64,000 nucleotides of DNA, taken from NCBI RefSeq assembly GCF_036370855.1, contig NC_088113.1:21100501-21164500 (forward strand), read 5' to 3'. Both the position numbers and the translations under genes were made by a program. Numbering within the stretch: the first letter of the stretch is position 1; each line of letters begins with the position of its first letter. Below, in pieces: positions 1 through 12,400 of the stretch. This stretch comes from Dromaius novaehollandiae. Its lineage: Eukaryota > Chordata > Aves > Casuariiformes > Dromaiidae. The notes under the pieces are model-generated. The model was not told the DNA's origin. It searched no databases and saw only the letters and a list, made by a program, of their open reading frames with translations.

Positions 1-589
1 CAAACTTTTTCATGAATATGACCAGCACTGAATAGAAACAGTTTTCTTGCTTCTACTTGGTCCTTCGTCCATCCAGTGCTGTGACCAGGATTCAGTGCAA
101 GTTCTGAAAGAAGAAAAACAGACAATGCACATTTCCGAGTGCCAGAGTTTCTCTTTTTCATTGGTTGAAATGAAGAAATTGTCTTCAACACTGTGTAGAA
201 GAGGCAAGTTCTCACTGACCTTACCTGGTGTTTACCCGTGAGTCTAGCTGAGAGCTGAGTGTGCTATAATCTTGGGGCAAACTTGTCTCTCTGTGCTTCA
301 CTGTTATGAAAGGCAGTGAGGAAAAGCTGATATTTATCACTGAACTAGTAAACTGCAAATCTAATGTCTAGCTGTCAGAATGGTCTGCATGTCTGATGCT
401 CTTTGGAAATCATTTTCAGCTTCTAGTGCCTCATGTGCTACGTGCATTCATGTACCTTTAAATGGCATGCACACACATGCAGGGCATCTGGCACAGCGGG
501 GTTTCTGGGCGCTTGCATAATATAAATATTAATAATAGTAGGCCAGTGGCACTCCTACTTCTCTTCTTCTACCATCTTCCTACACCAAA

Positions 590-3231
590 ATGGGAAACAT
601 ACTTGGTGCTGATGCTCCCGTACCTTTTGGGCCGCAGGAGCAGGAGGTGGAGTTCTGTGAGCGACTCTGTTTGCACATCCTTAGGGCCGGCTCCTCAAAG
701 CGGAATGACTTTGGTATGATCCTTCTCTATCGCTTCTGATGTACACAGTGCTAACGCTGCCCCAAATGGCTAATGCATTTTCACAGTAATCTTCGCTTAC
801 TGGGTTGCAGACAGAGGAATCCCTTTGAGGGAATGTTATTGCTCTTGTTGGAGTTAAGGCATTCTCATGGTCTTTATTCAGAGCCAATGATGCACACCTA
901 GTCTTCTGTTTAGGCTGAACCACTGTTATGCATGTAGATGCTGTACCTCCTCTATTCTGCTTTGGCTTTCTATTGTGTTCCTCTCTCCAGTGTTTCTTTT
1001 CTCCATCTTCTGTGGCCAGTCCCCTCTGCTCTCTTCTGTTTTCATCTTCTCATCAGACTTGCATTTTAGCCACTGTATTCCAACGGTCTCTCTTTTTACA
1101 AGAACTGGAAACACTGGACTAAACTCCCTCCCTCCGTCTTCTCCACTAAAAGTAAGATGTTTGCAGTGAAACACACTGAGGCTTAAACCACAATGTCATT
1201 AAGTGAAATCTTTCCTCTCTTCCAGGCACTCCTTGGGAACTGGTGCCACCAGATAAAGCTCATTCCTGAGCTCAAGCTTGTTGCCTCCTGCTCAGCAACT
1301 GATAAGAGAGCCATGATGCTTACTTAATTTCCATTAAATAACTTGCACAAATGCTGGTAAAACAGGTCTCTCTGTCTCTGTTCTATAAATTCGCCATTGC
1401 ACAATGGTATAGGGTAATGTTGCTGGTCTTTTAACGTTCCCTTCCCTCCAAGTAAAACCCGGTAACACACTCAGGTTCTGGGAAGCGTGAATTATGGAGA
1501 AAATGTGGAAGGGGCTTACTTCATTTACAGGTTAAAGAATCATTTAAGAAAAAGCTTCTGAACATTGTTTTAGGCTGTGTAAGGACAGCTCCTGCAGAGT
1601 AGGGGAATGACTGGCTATCGGATCGATTTCTGTAGAAAACCGTAGAGGGGATTGTCCTCTGCAGGCATCCCCCCGCCTGGAAGGAGATCCAAAGATACTC
1701 TTGTTTCTGACGTAGGAACCTAAGCTAAGTGGATTTGTTGAGGGCTTTACAGCCCAGGGAAAGCCTGTGAGCAAACGATCCCCTGATGTCAGAGGAAGTG
1801 TGGTGCTTGGCAGAACTGATGATCAGAAGCCAGACTTGGGGGCTTGGGCCTGGGGAGGCTGGAGATCTGCAGGGAAATGAGGGGGGTAAGGTAAGCAGAG
1901 GAAGCTGGCTCTCTGGCCAGAGGAGGGGTTTATACTCACTGGGTATATTTAGGCTCTGTGCTCCCAAAAGAGTGGGGCAGGAGCCTGTTTTGGAAGTAGC
2001 CCAGGCGTTGGGAAAGGCTAGTTTAACAGGAATGCGTGAGATCTCTTTGCGCACCCGTGCAAACCAGGTATCTTCCTGGTCATTCACCTCCCTCATTTTT
2101 TTTTTTCAGTTTACCTTTCAGTTGTTTATTTTCTGCCTTTTCTTGCAAATTTTACTCAGCTCCATTTCCCATTACTTTTAATTCCCCCTCTTCCTTTTCT
2201 TCCCATCTTTTTCTTGCTTTTTATGTTCACACTCCTTGCTGGTGTCTCTTCCTTATGTGCCTCTTATTCCTCCTCTTTCACTCCTGTTTCTTACTCTTTA
2301 CCCTCTCTCATGGCTCTGTGTTCTCCCATCCCCCTTCTCTGCTTTCACAGTGCATTAAATCTGGCAACAGTCCACCATCTCCTGAAAGCTGATGGGGTAC
2401 AATAGAAAGCCCCATAGCTGCTCTTTAGCATCGTGGCAGTTGTCCAAACATACTTCTGTATCTGGTCTGCTGTAAATTTGGGAGACATCTGACCATGTTT
2501 TTCATCTACAGCTGTATCGCTTTTGCTGTTTTCCTCAGCCTTGGTAACCACTTTCTTCTCTGTTTTGCCTATATGCGTTACACTTTGCTCTCTAGCAAAG
2601 TCGGCTGAATAATGTCTGCCTGGAAATTGTAGGTCTCTGCATCTGCAGTTTCTCGTGTCCAAACAATTCTGGAATAACAAAAGATGTTAAATTACTGCTT
2701 CCAGGAGTCTAAAATCCCAATTGTTGGCACCTGGACTTCTAAATTTCTGTTTCTGATCCTGACGATAGGATAGAGTTGAGTCTTCTGTGACTGTCATAAT
2801 TTATTAATCTGTAAATTTAGTCTTGTGCCTTACTTGTGGGTTTTTTTTCTTGCATCTGGTTAGATGAGTTTAAAGAAAATGGTGCAGTGATTTAAAGCGT
2901 ATTTTCTATGTGGGCTTGTCTGCCTTTCTTACTAAATAAACTGTTATGATAGTTTTCTGTGGTTCTGACAAACCTGTGTTCTTTAACTCCAAAGTCTCTG
3001 GCAGTCCCTCTGTCAGTATACAGAAGTGAATTCTGAAGGTGGTGTTATGGTCTGTCCCCGTTTTCAAAACATCTGGATTTAATGCCTTAAATGAATTTAA
3101 TGATTTTTCTGTCTCTGGTTGCAGCAGAAAGGGGTTACCGCGAGGTGGTACTGTTGGGCTTTTGTCTGTGCTTTAAAGAGCCTGAGCTTGTGTACACCGC
3201 TTTCACTGAAGGATTTATATGGCAGGATTAA
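590..3231 (+). other. Possible two-exon small gene starting MGNILG, unrecognised
   Basis: An ATG at 590 in a good Kozak setting (CCAAAATGG) opens a 124-nt frame ending in phase 1 at a GTATGA donor (714). It has a Gly2 myristoylation-type start, MGNILG. A tandem acceptor GCAGCAG at 3121-3127 allows an in-phase continuation containing RGYREVVLLGF and FKEPELVYTAF, ending in TAA at 3229-3231. The joined product would be about 76 residues. I do not recognise it. Codon content looks coding-like, but two short frames can join by chance, and no polyadenylation signal is obvious downstream. Confidence 0.18.
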
Positions 3232-3451
3232 CCCGGGTCATCTCTGCAGACTTTCTGTTTTGTTATTAGCACAGAAGCGTTGTATATGCTGGAATTTTAG
3301 CCTGTGAATGGCTTGCAAATCCTTAGCTACTTCCTAGCTATTCAGAATTTGGCATTTCAGGTATACTGTTAGCTGTTTAAATTGTTTTACTGGGGGCCCA
3401 TCTGCTGCTGTTAATCTATACACCAGCTTCCTTTCAAAACATGTATTTTAG

Positions 3452-6400
3452 CAACTGGACAAACCTGGGGTTGTGCTGCAGGGCCAGAATCGCTCCTCAG
3501 ATCCATCCCTCACGTGCGTTTCATGGCAAGCGGATGGAGAGTCCCAGTCCAAAAGAGGTTCCTTCTAGAACTGCCTTTTCTGTTGGCAAAACAGTTTTCT
3601 CTGGTGCAAGGACATATTCATTTCCAGGCGTCTTGGTACGTCAGTTAAGTGCAAGTTTCCTGCTTGGACCCCTTCTAAAATCAAGTTTTGATTTGATTTT
3701 TAGGCATTGGCCTTGTGCTGCTCTGTGTGCTAGTTCTCACAGTATTCTCCTCCTTTTTGCCCATATTGTCCTCGTTTTATTAACACCTTTATTAACACCT
3801 AACAGCTGTTTCTTCTGCTAGGGTACCAGGCACCACTGAGGTGGAAAGTGCCTGTGGGTGTCTGAGCCTCCTGCAAAGTGATACCTCAGAGGAGTCTCCA
3901 GGATTTGTAAACCAGACAGACCAACCATTCCCAAAGCAAAACAGCAGTCCCCTTCCCCTCCCTCCTGACGTAAAAGCCCATTGCCAAATTGGTCACTTCT
4001 TTCCCCTGACAGTGGTTGCTCTAAGTGAGCTGGCAGGCCTCTGCAGGCACCATTACTTATCCTGACAAGCTGTTATTTTCCTATTAGGACCCCCTGTTTT
4101 TAGGCTGTAAATCACTGACTATGTTACTTGCCAGAGCCTAGTTCTGGTGGCTGTTCTATCCAGGGGATTGAATGAAGAATGGTTGTGTTTCTGCTTTATA
4201 GTTGTTCCAGGTCTGTTTCCTTTCCCCCTAGCAGGAAGGGTACATGCTCGATCCTTTTCCTAGTCTTCTCTCTCCACATCTTGTTTCTCTGCTGCTTTTT
4301 CTACTTGGATTGTGATATTGTTTATCTTTGTCTCTCCTTCTACTTGCATCTCTAGCAGTTTCCAAAAGCCTACTGCCAGCCCACTGCAAAAGCAGCCTTC
4401 TTCCTTTGTTATTCCTCAGACAGGAGCAAAGGGATCAGCTGTGTGCTGGGTTTCTCTGGCTTTGCTTCTGCAAACAGAGTTAAGGATTTACATAGCACTC
4501 GAGTGCAGCATTAGCTTTGCGTGAACTGAAGGCCAGCACTGGCCCTCTACTCTTTTGTAACCCTTTTTACCTGGAAGTGGATCTGGCAACGGTGGAAGCT
4601 TTTTCCTAAATTTGTTCAGATCAGGAGTTTCTGTCTGTGATCGCTACAGAAGTTCAGAGCTTGGATACTTATATAAACGTCTCTCGTTTGCTTCTCTTCT
4701 TTACCTTTCCTTCTTGTTATCCAACCTTTTCTCTTTCATATTTTCTCTGATTTTCTGTTATTTTCCCACGTGTGCTCTCTTTCCCTACCCTAGAATTCTC
4801 CTCCTTCATATAGAATGTCTTTCAGACACAGATACGTCCTACGCAGCCTTCTCTGAGAACTTGCAGTGCGTTTTAAATGACCTGCTTTAATTTTCGTGCA
4901 TAGCTGTATATTTCCTCTGCTCATAGATCATCAGTGATTGCTTTAGAGAAAGGCATCTTCTGTTTTGATAGTTCCCCAGAGATGAATGTTATTCGTAAGA
5001 TGCCATAAAAGCCTTTTTTCTCCATTCTGTAGATGAAATCATACATGCTTATAATGGTTGTTATTTCTGACACTCACTGTTTGATTAGTAATATGGAGAC
5101 TTATGTCTTAATCAGATGGTCAAAACTGGTGTGTAGTAATAGCAGTGCATTCTAATAGTAGGGTAGAATTTTTGCTTATTCAGTAGAAGCATCTGCAAAG
5201 GCTGGTATAAAGGCTATATTTTGTCAAGGTTCTGTTATAACCTTCAAAATAATTAAGTAGTACTCATGCAATTAGAATTTTTCTGCCTTCTGATTCCCCC
5301 CTGCGCGCCCTCCCCCGATGGTTATTGCTCATTAATGCAATTTTGCTGTGTTGTACTTGATGGATCACTTTTGTCCGCAAACCATCCCTGGCAGGAACAT
5401 TTTGATAACTTGTTGTCCTATTCTTAATGCCTGTTACAGTAAAGAACTTCTTCCTATGTACCTCATTCCCAGTGAGTTATTTATTTGATTGCCCTTTATA
5501 TTTGGTTAAAATATATTTCTTTTCACAAAAATGGAAAAAGCTTTACTGAGGTGATGCTTCCATAATATTTAGTGAAAGAGTTGGGGGGACATGGGTGAGA
5601 GAAGTATTCATATAAGTAGTTTTCCCCTACGTTTGACTGATTGCTATCATGTCCTGTCTCCGATAGGACAGAGCTGAAGGCTCTGTCCTATTCCCACTAA
5701 AGCCATTAGAAGTTGACTCTAGTGGAAACTGCTTCAGCCATCCTTCCAGGCATGTCTCTAAACAAATGATCTGACTTTTCCAAGTGCTTCTCACAGTGGA
5801 TACTGCTTTGCTCTTAGCGCTTGTTATTGGAGCCAGTGGATGGTATTAAATGCATCATGATGGAAAAAAGTAGGAAGTGTCAGTGGAAGCTTTCCCAATG
5901 AAGCATGGCTGACTTCCAGTGGTCAGAAGTTTGCTGAGAATGAAGAGGTATCCATGAGAAGTATGCAAAAGAAACCAGTGATTTTTAGTGTGATTCCTCA
6001 GTGAGGCTGATGGGCGGAAAACATTGTGGATGAACAAATCTCCAGTGATGCCTGAAAGTGCTGAGGAGACTTCTGCTTCCTGTTTTTACTATCGCAAAGA
6101 TTTGACATCTGCTTCACTGCACAGAACAGCCCAAAGGAGAGGGGACTGCTCAAGCTAAAGGACATCAGCAGGTGTGATTCTGTGCGGGCACCTGTGATTT
6201 AGCAAGAGTCAGAGTAAACTCAGCCTCAATCCAGAATGTATATGCACCGTTTCTTCTCCTTGAATCCTGCCCTCAAGCAACAGCTTCTTTCAGAAATGAA
6301 GAAGCATTCTTCATTTCTAGCATTCTTGCTTCTCTCTCTGCCTGGTTTTCAGCATGACTCTCCAATTCTGTCCCTTATGTCTCAGTAAAGTTGCTGCAGA

Positions 6401-9400
6401 ATATGTCTTTATAAGAAATTCTCTCTTTCATGCTCAATCTTCAAAGAAATATTGCCCCCCAAAAGTGCTGTCACATTCTTCAAACATGCAGAATATGCTT
6501 CAGATAAAAGCAGCGCTGAAATGGTCTGTGGGGTATGATTCAAAGTGCAGGAGCTTTGGGCATGTGATGATGCTTCTGACATTTGCAGGCAGCCCAACGA
6601 GGCAAAAATGCTGAGATACATGTCAATTCTCTCAAGAACCAGCAAGCTGCTGCTAGAGCTTATCAGCAAAACCAAAAGGAACAAAACTAGCAGGAAGTTG
6701 AGGGGTTCAGCAGTAACTGTGCAAAAGGCTGGAGGTGTTAGTTCTGCTCTGCAGCCTACCCATTGGTCATGGGGGAAGGAGAGCAGACGATGCACGAGTC
6801 ACTCTGTGTTCGCTCTTCCAGGTGACTTTCCTGCCGAAACGTGAGCAAAATCCTGCCGCAACTATCCTGTTTGCCGGCTCTGAGGATGGCTGCATTTATG
6901 CTTCATCATAGGTAGGAAAGGGGGATGCTGGGCGAATTCAGAGCAGCGCACTGAAAAGATGAGTGCAGTTGCCCGAGCCATGTCCACAGACGCAAATGGC
7001 TAAATCTTTTTGCCTGGGGGTTCCTGGGCTATGTTAAGATGAATGTTCGATATGCCTAAGCAATACTCTGGTTACCTTTACCAGGAAGATAGCAGACTAA
7101 TAATGAGATACCTGTACTAAAAGTAGTCTAGTTGTGGAGTCATAGAGACTTTTTAATATGATGATTTCCACTGCTGGGAAGACCTGAAGATGCCTCCCAG
7201 GATCTCCCTGCCAATTCATAGCCTACTATAGTCAAACAGAGAGAACTCCTCCTCCAAAACACAATCTTGCTTGTCTTAACAGTTTTTGGAAGGGATGGGG
7301 TACCCCTCTCTCAGTTGATTCTGTAGAGGCATCCAGTGAGCCCAGTCTAAATGCCTAACTTTAGATGGCTTAAGCTATCTAGTGAAGCACATTGTTGTCT
7401 GCACTGAACTGCAGTATAAATATCCAAGCTAGTTTAAGTACCAGCGGTAACAGCACAGAACATGTCATGGGCTAACGTAATTGGCTTGAGGAGAGGATTT
7501 GGAGACAAAAAATACTAAAATCACTGAATATATAATCTGTGTGGTTTAGAATATGTTGACCATTTTGTTCCTTGTCAAAAGGCTGGGTGATAATGAAGAA
7601 ATGGTTTTTTTTTTTAAATAAAAAAGGTCTGAATTTTAGTCTGATGAATGAATGAATAAAACTGCAGAGAAAAAGAATATTTCTGAAATTTCAGGATGAA
7701 ACAGGGGATGAGTTACTTGCATAGCTCTTGCCATTGTGAATGGAAAAGGTAAGGCTGTTCATTTTCCAGCCAGCCTTCGGGGAATATATAATACAGCACA
7801 TTTCTGTAGGTGGAAATAAAAAATATTAAGTCTCTTCCTAGATCTGGGACACTGAGCATTGCTGCAGATCAAAAGTAGTAAAGAATGATTTCACAGAGGA
7901 AAAGACAAAAACTACCAAAGAAAAGAACAAGTTTTGGTACCTAATTGCAAAGTACTGCGGAACTCCTACCAGACATATCTCATCCATGGAAAACAAGAAG
8001 GCAGTAGTGTTGTGCTGTTAAAATACCTTGTATTTCATGTTAGTTAATAGTAAAGTTGCTTTGTTAGTTTTCCAAGTGTAGGTTGTTATGCTCAGTGTGG
8101 ATTAGCATTTCTAAAACTTACCTGTAACAGGGAGAATGTTTGCAGTTGTTTCCGAAATATTCACATTTGTTATCTTTGCCAGTATGATCACATGCGTTCA
8201 TACTGCAGGTGGATATGCGTGGAGCTCTTCACTGATACTGGAGCTCAGGGATTAAGGGGAGTTGTGTTCCTCAGTTACCTTAGCTGTTTTGGAAAATCCA
8301 GTTTTGTGTTCATGAATATTGCATGTATGTTCTTAGAAGCATACTGGAAATGTAAGACCATTGTTGTGAGGCTAACTAATCTCCCTGTCTAGATAGGTGG
8401 GTAGCCATCATATAAGATTATTAGAGCTACTTCTTTTTCTGAAGTGGCACTGACATCACATATGTCTCAAAAGAGGAAAAGCTCTTCAGCCCTTTCATCT
8501 TCTGAAAGAGCTGATGTAGTAATGAGTGACATGAAGAAACTAAACTAAAATACTTATCAGTACTGAATGTAAAAATAGGGTCTAGCAGGATCCTGCTTTA
8601 TATCGGGAGAATTCCAAAACAAGACTGTGCTCAATTGATCCATGTTGTGTCCAAGAGCTGTAGATTTTGGTCTAATAGTTGCCATGAACTACTGAACCCT
8701 ACAAGTTGTTTACCATTAGTGCTGTCCATGTCCCTGAAGGGATGAAAGTCTTTTCTTGGCAGATCACTTTCTTGCAGTTTCTTAATGTCACAGTGACAGT
8801 TGCCACAGAAATAATTTAGATAGTGGAGAATATGTAAAGGTTAAACTGACAAGAACCTCCATAAATTGTTGGGCTTGTCCTTAGTGAGAATCTTCATGAA
8901 TTAATTTAATCTGTTCAGCAGATTGTGAATGGTTGGATTTCATCCCTGGTCCCTCCAGAGCTTCTGAGCTCTTGGAGGGTCATTTGAAGAACATATCTTA
9001 CATTGTGTATATAAAAAGTCTCAAGCTTATCATTACTTCTAGCAGCAATTGCAATGTCAGATTGCAGAGGCTGTCAGGGAGATGCATAGGTACAACCATA
9101 TGGAATTTTCATTCATTAATATCAGCTGGCCTTTTGTAGTGTGGGACCTTGGTCCTGTGACAGAGTAATCTTATCTGAGCAGATATATACCTGTTGGTGT
9201 TTTATTAGCTGCTATGAGTGCTTTTATAATTGACATGTGATTTGCTTATACTCTGCACGTTCTTATTTGAAGGTGTGGGAGGCTGCCTGGTTCTTAGTTC
9301 AATCCATACTCAAATCTCAGCTGTCTCCGCCAAAAGGATTTCATTCTTAAAAATAATTTTGGTCTGTTTCCAGGGAGCAAACCTAGGATGATGAAGCCAG

Positions 9401-9476
9401 AAAATAGTCCAAGTTTTGCTTCTGATGTGTCAATATGCTGCAGATGGGACGAAATGTCAGGCCAATTTTGCCAATG
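3452..9476 (+). pseudogene. Fragments of a WD40-repeat gene (EFCAB8/WDR49-like), probably decayed
   Basis: Several plus-strand segments with consensus acceptors translate to WD40-like peptides. At 6822-6911 (acceptor CTCTTCCAG) the peptide contains PAATILFAGSEDGCIYA, then an in-frame TAG just before a GTAGGA donor. At 7842-8019 (acceptor TCTTCCTAG) it begins IWDTEHC and stays open for 59 codons. At 8959-9089 (phase 2 to 1, donor GTACAA) it contains EGHLKNIS, LIITSSSN and VRLQRLSGRCIG, a nearly complete repeat in which the usual Trp of 'VRLW' is Gln. At 9374-9476 a phase-compatible exon follows. Weaker pieces lie at 3452-3565 (LTCVSWQADGES, then stop) and 6589-6690 (Q/N-rich, then stop). EFCAB8 and WDR49-type proteins have many WD repeats, and EFCAB8 lies beside the BPI-fold cluster in mammals, so position supports the call. 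Stops and the lost Trp suggest a pseudogene. A living gene with exons I missed remains possible. Confidence 0.5.
8959..9089 (+). other. Best-preserved WD40 exon of the EFCAB8/WDR49-like locus
   Basis: This 131-nt segment is open in one frame. It is bounded by the acceptor CCCTCCAG and a GTACAA donor, entering in phase 2 and leaving in phase 1. Its peptide follows the WD repeat pattern: Gly-His near the start, a hydrophobic strand, a TSSS turn, then VRL and RLSGRCIG. The Trp that normally follows VRL is Gln. The exon boundary inside 'IG' fits the next candidate exon at 9374 in phase. It is the strongest single piece of evidence for a WD gene on this flank. Confidence 0.55.
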
Positions 9477-12400
9477 GTAACTTATGTAAAACTCAGTGAT
9501 ATCCCCCAGGGCATGGGGACAGAGTCGAATGTAGCAGTTCACTAGAATTTATCTGCCTAGGGGATGTGCAGATGTCGAACACCCCTCTGGGCATGATTCT
9601 GATTTCTAGGTTAGAGATTATAGCTCTAGGATTTAGGCAGGAAGGGTTTAATAAAGTTTCAGCCTCTGAAGCAGTACAGCTGATGCCAGGTGTGTAGTGC
9701 TTCTGGGCTTGTGATGAGAATAGTGATGCTACAGAACCGCAGTTTCTCTTAGGCTTCTCTCCATTACCTTGTCTTCCAGGAATTTTACTTTAGAAGAGAA
9801 AGATAGATGCTTATCCCAGTTTGTCTCTGCTTTTACCATCTTAGAATTTGTTGGAAGAAATATTTTAATGCAGGTTCTGAATTTCTTAGCCAAATATAAC
9901 ATTGAACTGGATTAGATCACTGTCCGATACCAGCCCCTTTTAAATAGAGAAGGTCACCCCCTCTTTGCTCCTCTAGAACATAAGGATGGTGGTGGCGAGG
10001 ACGAATCACAGTACGTAGGAGAAACTCTTCTGGCATCTCTGGTGGTGAACCAGGTGGGGAACCATTTTTCTGTAGATGAACAGTGCAAATTTTCCTAGAG
10101 GGGAGTAAGTAGCTTTGTGCTAACCCAACAAGAAAGCCTTTTGAAGAGCTCACCTGGGCTGAGATGGTATGGTAGAGCTGCAATGTGTTTGAAATACAAT
10201 ACCACCTGGCAGGCCCAAAAGAGATTGGGTAGATAAAGACCTTGGTACCCAGTAGGAGAAATCAGTTGACATGCTGTGTGCTCGTATTTCCTGACTTCTG
10301 CCTGGTCTAATGACCCTGGTTTAGTTGAAACAGAAGGGATGATGCTTTCAGGACCCCAAACAGCAAAGTGCTGAGCACCTTCCTTTCCCACCAATGCTAA
10401 GGAGAGTTGGTGTTCAGCTCTGCGCAGCTGGGCCTTCAGAGCTCCAAACCCAACCACACTGAATCAAAACATTTTGGCTGTAGATATGTCCCAACAGACT
10501 TGTAATCTGGCTGATTTGTAAGACCTGTTCTCTGCATTAATAGGGAATTTCCTGCAAGTTTTTTCTCTTTTTTAAGAGGAGAGTGACAGCAGTTTGCTTG
10601 CATATACTCGCTAATTTTTGAATGCAGGCATGTTGCTCAAGTGTTGTGCCTGACTTGCTTTCTTTTCTGTTGGTTTAAGGATAGTAACTTTTGGTCAGTT
10701 GGTATGGAAGATCAGGGAGCAGGACTTGATCTCAGATAAAGTGCTAAGAGATCTCCGAAGAGCTTGTTTCAGCCTTTTCAGGGTTTGCATAGCACAAGAC
10801 AAGTGCATGAACAGCCTGCCTCTGAAGGGTCCCTGACAGCCCTTACAATAGGTTCCCACTTAAATATTTATTTTATTTTTAAAATCTCTACGTAAGGAGA
10901 GAAAAACTTATAGCTTTCTCCCTCAAAACATCAGTTATTTTGGCCTCTGGCTTTTGTTTTCCTAAGATGTAGTAAGATCTGTTGCTGTCTGAGCAGGCAG
11001 ATCTGGATTCAACCGTGTTGTAAAGGCAGAGACTTGTACATTTTTATTATAGCAAATAAAAATTAATTTCAGCCTGACCAAAATACAATTAAAAATCGTG
11101 AGAAAATGCTGTAATTTGTGTTACCTCACATTCCCGTTTTTGATTGGGAATAATTACAGCCGATCTCCATGTCTGTGCTAGTTGCAAACTATTACAGTGG
11201 GAAGATGCCCTGAGCTACCCGATGAGGCTCAGTGTTCAGGCAGCAGCAGGCTGTTCCCAAGAGAGGGTGTGTGCGTGTGAGCCTTGTTAGAAAGGAGCCA
11301 CAACAGCCTTTCCCTTTCTTGGTTGTGTTTTCTGGTGCCCAGTGTGGGTGTGCCAACATCCCAGAATCTTGTGAGAGGGAAGACCTTGAAATCCTTGAAA
11401 TAACTATTTAAAAACTCAATAAAAACAAAGCTCGCTGAGAACTGGCTGAGCAGGTTGCTCAAAGCCAACGAGCAGTGTAGGTTCGTTGCCGACTTTGGTT
11501 TTTCCAGGCGTGAAATCTGTTGGGGGCAGGTACAGGATTGCTGGAAAGAGCAGTGATGTAAGAGCAAGATAAAGACTTGAAAGTTTTATTTTTAGCAATG
11601 GCTAAAACATCTCCTTTGCAGTCCTCCCTCTGGCCTCGTGACCCTCCTTCTGCTCCCTACAGCACTGCAGGCGTTCACTGGCTTGAAGTGCAAATGCAGC
11701 GTTTGCACAGGCTCATCATAGTCCTGCCTCTGAATACTTGGCCCTTAAAACACCGGTAGAGCATTATCTTTATTTCCTAAAATCTTGAGCACCAAACTGT
11801 CAGCAGCTTTGGTTAGAGGAAGGTGGAGTGTGGCACGGTGTTCTGCTGATACGTGTAAGATGATGAGATACTGTAATAGTGATGGTGGCATAGATACCCT
11901 CAGCAAGAGAGACAACCGAGTGGCTAATACTCCTTCTGTGGCGGCACCCTAATTACCAAGGACACATTTGTGTTCATGCACATTATTTGGTAATTATACT
12001 TAGTAGACCATAGGGGACAGTTAGGAAAGCTTAAACATGTGGCAGCTTCCACTACATCATCACTGTAAGCAGCAGCAAAATTGGGATCACAGCCTTAAAA
12101 AGTTTTAGTGCTAAACAAGGGGAGAAGGAGCTCGCACGTGTCGGAGAGCCGAGCTGGTTCTTTTGGAAGGCAGGTGTCACACTGGAAGCTCAAGTTCTCC
12201 CTTTGATTGCGAGAAAGGAAAGGACGTCTGTATTTAGACTTCCTTCTCTGTATTTACAGTAGTGGGGGAAACGCACGATGGGAAATAGATACGGGTCTTC
12301 TAATAAGTAATTGACTGTTTGCATCCAAGTGTGAGCTCTGCAGCAGGTATGATGTTAAACACAAAGGCAAACACAAGCAGTGAAACAATGCTTTGTACCG

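Noticed and set aside
10095-10457. 120-codon minus-strand frame
   Set aside because: No signature, no partner exons, and another minus frame overlaps it.
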